Assembly (NCBI RefSeq): GCF_000300995.1
Contig: NZ_AMRJ01000029.1
Location: 1-41,024, forward strand
Source of the DNA: Alcanivorax hongdengensis A-11-3
Lineage (GTDB): Bacteria; Pseudomonadota; Gammaproteobacteria; Pseudomonadales; Alcanivoracaceae
Direction of reading: 5' to 3'
Length of the DNA: 41,024 nt
The notes below the pieces were generated by a model that saw only the letters and a list, made by a program, of their open reading frames with translations, was not told where the DNA came from and did no database searches. Below are positions 39,250 to 41,024 of the stretch, piece by piece; position 1 is the first letter of the stretch, and each line of letters begins with the position of its first letter. A program made the translations under genes and the position numbers.

Positions 39250-39631
39250 ATCGGATTTTTGCCGGGCGTGTTGGCAGGGCGGCTAATGTCCGGCGTATGT
39301 CATCCAGCACGCCGTCGATATTCTGCATGACATCCTGATTGGTATAGCGCTTCACCCTACATCCACATGCTTCCAGGAAAGCCGTTCTGCCCGCGTCATA
39401 GTTCCCGGCGCCGGGCTGATAATGACTGTCACCATCCACTTCCACTACCAGGCGCTTGCCCGGGCAGTAAAAGTCGACGATGTACTCACCAATGCCATGC
39501 TGCCGCCGGAACTTGTCGCCCAGCTGGCCGGCTCGCAGCCGCTGCCACAAGAGTCGCTCCGGGGCCGGCATTTTGCTGCGCAAGGCCTGCCGGCGATGCT
39601 TGCCTGAAATTCGATTGAAGAGACGGGGCAT
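39248..39631 (-). CDS. DUF559 endonuclease-like protein
   Basis: 127 residues from the ATG at 39631; a longer GTG start at 39661 lies inside the terminator hairpin of the comEA-like gene. It has the DUF559/Vsr-like pattern MPAPERLLWQRLRAGQLGDKFRRQHGIGEYIVDFYCPGKRLVVEVDGDSHY in segments, with the likely PD-(D/E)xK residues Asp of IVDFY and Glu-Val-Asp of VVEVDGDSH, then GNYDAGRTAFLEACGCRVKRYTNQDVM. Nuclease activity is inferred from the fold. Its stop codon is formed at the edge of the repeat array. No methylase is beside it. The biological role is unknown. Confidence 0.82.
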   Translation of the reverse strand: MPRLFNRISGKHRRQALRSKMPAPERLLWQRLRAGQLGDKFRRQHGIGEYIVDFYCPGKRLVVEVDGDSHYQPGAGNYDAGRTAFLEACGCRVKRYTNQDVMQNIDGVLDDIRRTLAALPTRPAKIR

Positions 39632-39666
39632 GAGAAAGGAAGCGCCCGGTGAGCCGTTCACCGGGC
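39631..39666 (-). terminator. terminator of the comEA-like gene
   Basis: GCCCGGTGA (39644-39652) and TCACCGGGC (39658-39666) form a perfect nine-pair stem with five-base loop, 11 bases after the comEA-like stop on the minus strand. It is followed by GCTTCCTTTCTC, a pyrimidine-rich tail. It also argues against the upstream GTG start for the DUF559 gene. Confidence 0.7.
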
Positions 39667-39677
39667 TGTCAGAGGCG

Positions 39678-39995
39678 TTACTGGACCGTTATCTGGCTGC
39701 GCATGCCTGCCAGGGTCTTCTCACCGATGCCCTTGATGGCCAGCAGTTGATCGGCGCTAGAAAACGGCCCCTCCGCCTCACGCCAGCTGATGATGGCATC
39801 CGCCGTCTTGGGGCCCACGCCCTTGAGCTCCTCCAGCTCGGCCTTGTCGGCGGTATTGATGTTGATCTTGCCGGCTTGGGCCTGTACCGGCGCCGGCGAG
39901 GCCTGAGCCGCCGGACTGGAAGCCTGGGCGGCCTGGGCCGGGTTGAGCAGCACCAGGGCTACAATGGCGAGGGTCAGTTGGCATATCCGTTTCAT
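39678..39995 (-). CDS. ComEA-like helix-hairpin-helix protein
   Basis: 105 residues with a signal peptide (MKRICQLTLAIVALVLLNPAQA, cleavage near 22), an Ala/Pro/Gln-rich linker, and a tandem helix-hairpin-helix domain: ININTADKAELEELKGVGPKTADAIISWR and FSSADQLLAIKGIGEKTLAGM. Proteins of this kind bind DNA non-specifically in the periplasm; ComEA serves in DNA uptake, and a similar gene lies beside wbpM in Pseudomonas aeruginosa. AAGGA precedes the ATG. Whether this bacterium is competent cannot be told here. Confidence 0.9.
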   Translation of the reverse strand: MKRICQLTLAIVALVLLNPAQAAQASSPAAQASPAPVQAQAGKININTADKAELEELKGVGPKTADAIISWREAEGPFSSADQLLAIKGIGEKTLAGMRSQITVQ

Positions 39996-40089
39996 GAGTC
40001 TTCCTTGTTTTGCTTATCGGGAACCCATGACACTACGGCACCGGCAAGCCGGCCTTTATCGGTTTACGCCGCAGGGAAACGTAAGAGAC

Positions 40090-40785
40090 CTAGGCAAGGC
40101 TTTGTAATATGTCGTCCACCACTTTTGTAGGCTCGGCAGCCTGGGTAATGGGACGACCAATGACCATGTAATCCACCCCGGCATCCCGGGCCTGCAACGG
40201 GGTGAGCACCCGGCGCTGGTCACCGGCGTCGCTGCCGGCGGGACGAATGCCCGGGGTCACCAGGCTGAAGGCCTGCCCACAGGCTTCCTTGAGCATGGGC
40301 GCTTCCCGGGCGGAGCAGACCACACCGTCCATGCCGGCGGTTTTGGCCAGCTCGGCCAGGCGGCGCACCTGTACAGCCGGGTCGTCATGGATGCCGATCT
40401 GTGCCAGATCGGCGGCTTCCATGCTGGTGAGCACGGTCACGGCGATCAGTTGGGGGCGCTGGCCATGATTGGCGATGGCCTCGGCGGCGGCTTCCATCAT
40501 GCGCTGCCCGCCGCTGGCGTGGACGTTGACCATCCAGATACCCAGGTCCGCAGCGGCGCGGACGGCGCCAGCCACGGTGTTGGGAATATCGTGGAATTTC
40601 AGGTCCAGAAAGATCTCGAAGCCCTTGTCGTGGAGGGCTTCGACCACGGCCGGTCCGCTGCGAGTGAAGATTTCCTTGCCCACTTTGACGCGGACTTTTT
40701 GCGGGTCCAGTTTGTCGGCCATGGCCAGTGCCTGCGCCTGATCCGGATAATCCAGGGCGACGATAACGGGGCTGGTGGTAGGCAT
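40090..40785 (-). CDS. pyrF: orotidine 5'-phosphate decarboxylase
   Basis: Makes UMP from OMP, the last step of pyrimidine synthesis. The ATG at 40785 has GGAG six bases upstream and gives 231 residues, near the usual 230-245. The frame stays open upstream into the repeat array, which is not coding; an in-frame ATG at 40806 is less well placed. It has [10 protein letters not shown], the catalytic charge network in [13 protein letters not shown] with [16 protein letters not shown], and the C-terminal phosphate loop VTPGIRP and YMVIGRPIT. Housekeeping right flank of the polysaccharide locus. Confidence 0.96.
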   Translation of the reverse strand: MPTTSPVIVALDYPDQAQALAMADKLDPQKVRVKVGKEIFTRSGPAVVEALHDKGFEIFLDLKFHDIPNTVAGAVRAAADLGIWMVNVHASGGQRMMEAAAEAIANHGQRPQLIAVTVLTSMEAADLAQIGIHDDPAVQVRRLAELAKTAGMDGVVCSAREAPMLKEACGQAFSLVTPGIRPAGSDAGDQRRVLTPLQARDAGVDYMVIGRPITQAAEPTKVVDDILQSLA

Positions 40786-40850
40786 GGAGGACTCCGTGGT
40801 GAGCATGGTCTGGTGGGCGCGTATGGTAGCAGTTTGCCGGGCGTCGGCCA

Positions 40851-41024
40851 CCCCCTCTAACTCCCCCTCATTGAGAGGGAGGACCTGGACTCCCTCCCCT
40901 GCCAAGGGGAGGGTTGGGGGGGGGTTGGGTGTTTGAGCAGCCAGGGTGGCGACCCCCTCTGACTCCCCCTCATTGAGGGGGAGGAACTGGGCCCCCTCCC
41001 CTGCCAAGGGGAGGGTTGGGGTGG
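40851..41024 (-). repeat. GC-rich palindromic repeat, at least two units at the window edge
   Basis: Cores at about 40861-40882 (with one altered base, GAGAGGG) and 40963-40984, 102 bases apart, each followed by CTCCCCTGCCAAGGGGAGGGTTGGGG. The orientation is that of the 38643-39249 array. The array is cut by the window end, so its full size is unknown. Confidence 0.9.

Noticed and set aside
40786..41007. N-terminal extension of pyrF up to 41007
   Set aside because: The added 74 residues are translated repeat sequence; the ATG at 40785 has a proper ribosome binding site and gives the normal length.

Overview
The window looks like the chromosome of a gammaproteobacterium of the Pseudomonas/Alcanivorax/Marinobacter type. 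This rests on the gene families, the GC-rich housekeeping genes and a gene order that recalls the Pseudomonas aeruginosa O-antigen locus, where an aminotransferase gene, tRNA-Asn, a ComEA-like gene and wbpM lie together. Genus is an inference from memory, not a search result. Almost the whole window is a surface-polysaccharide locus lying between conserved flanks: an aspartate-type aminotransferase and tRNA-Asn(GTT) on the left, and comEA-like and pyrF on the right.

Layout. (1) 1-1745: aminotransferase, tRNA-Asn, then two tandem ~130-bp repeats built from the 3' part of that tRNA plus its terminator. (2) 1921-6716, plus strand: a polytopic priming sugar-phosphate transferase and four family 2 glycosyltransferases, the first four overlapping by 4 bases. 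(3) 6726-16298, minus strand: flippase, galE, algC-type mutase, pgi, a degenerate UDP-sugar dehydrogenase paralogue, galU, a VanZ-like membrane protein and ugd, mostly precursor supply. (4) 16633-19602, minus: cysC and a sulfate/anion permease, separated by a four-helix-bundle gene flanked by inverted heptamer repeats. (5) 19776-20641: nine units of an exact 98-bp GC-rich repeat. (6) 20642-28870, minus: WbpM-type dehydratase, aminotransferase, small PglC-like priming transferase, sulfotransferase, GT4, an Amj-like membrane protein and a Wzy/ligase-like protein; the last two are AT-rich. (7) 29130-38489, minus: wbpE, wbpD, wbpB, wbpA, then wzc, wzb, wza, wzi. (8) 38643-41024: a second repeat array (inverted relative to the first), a DUF559 endonuclease-like gene, comEA-like, pyrF and the start of a third array.

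How it fits together. AlgC, Pgi, GalU, GalE and Ugd make hexose-phosphates, UDP-Glc, UDP-Gal and UDP-GlcA. WbpA-B-E-D should make UDP-GlcNAc(3NAc)A, and WbpM plus its neighbouring aminotransferase a 4-amino-4,6-dideoxy sugar. Priming transferases load undecaprenyl phosphate, the glycosyltransferases build the repeat unit, a flippase and a Wzy-like protein translocate and polymerise it, and Wzc/Wzb/Wza/Wzi export and anchor it as in group 1 capsules. CysC (PAPS synthesis) and a PAPS-dependent sulfotransferase suggest the polymer is sulfated.

The most unusual material is non-coding: the tRNA-Asn-derived repeats, the heptamer-flanked four-helix-bundle cassette, and the GC-rich palindromic arrays, several of which end exactly at a stop codon.
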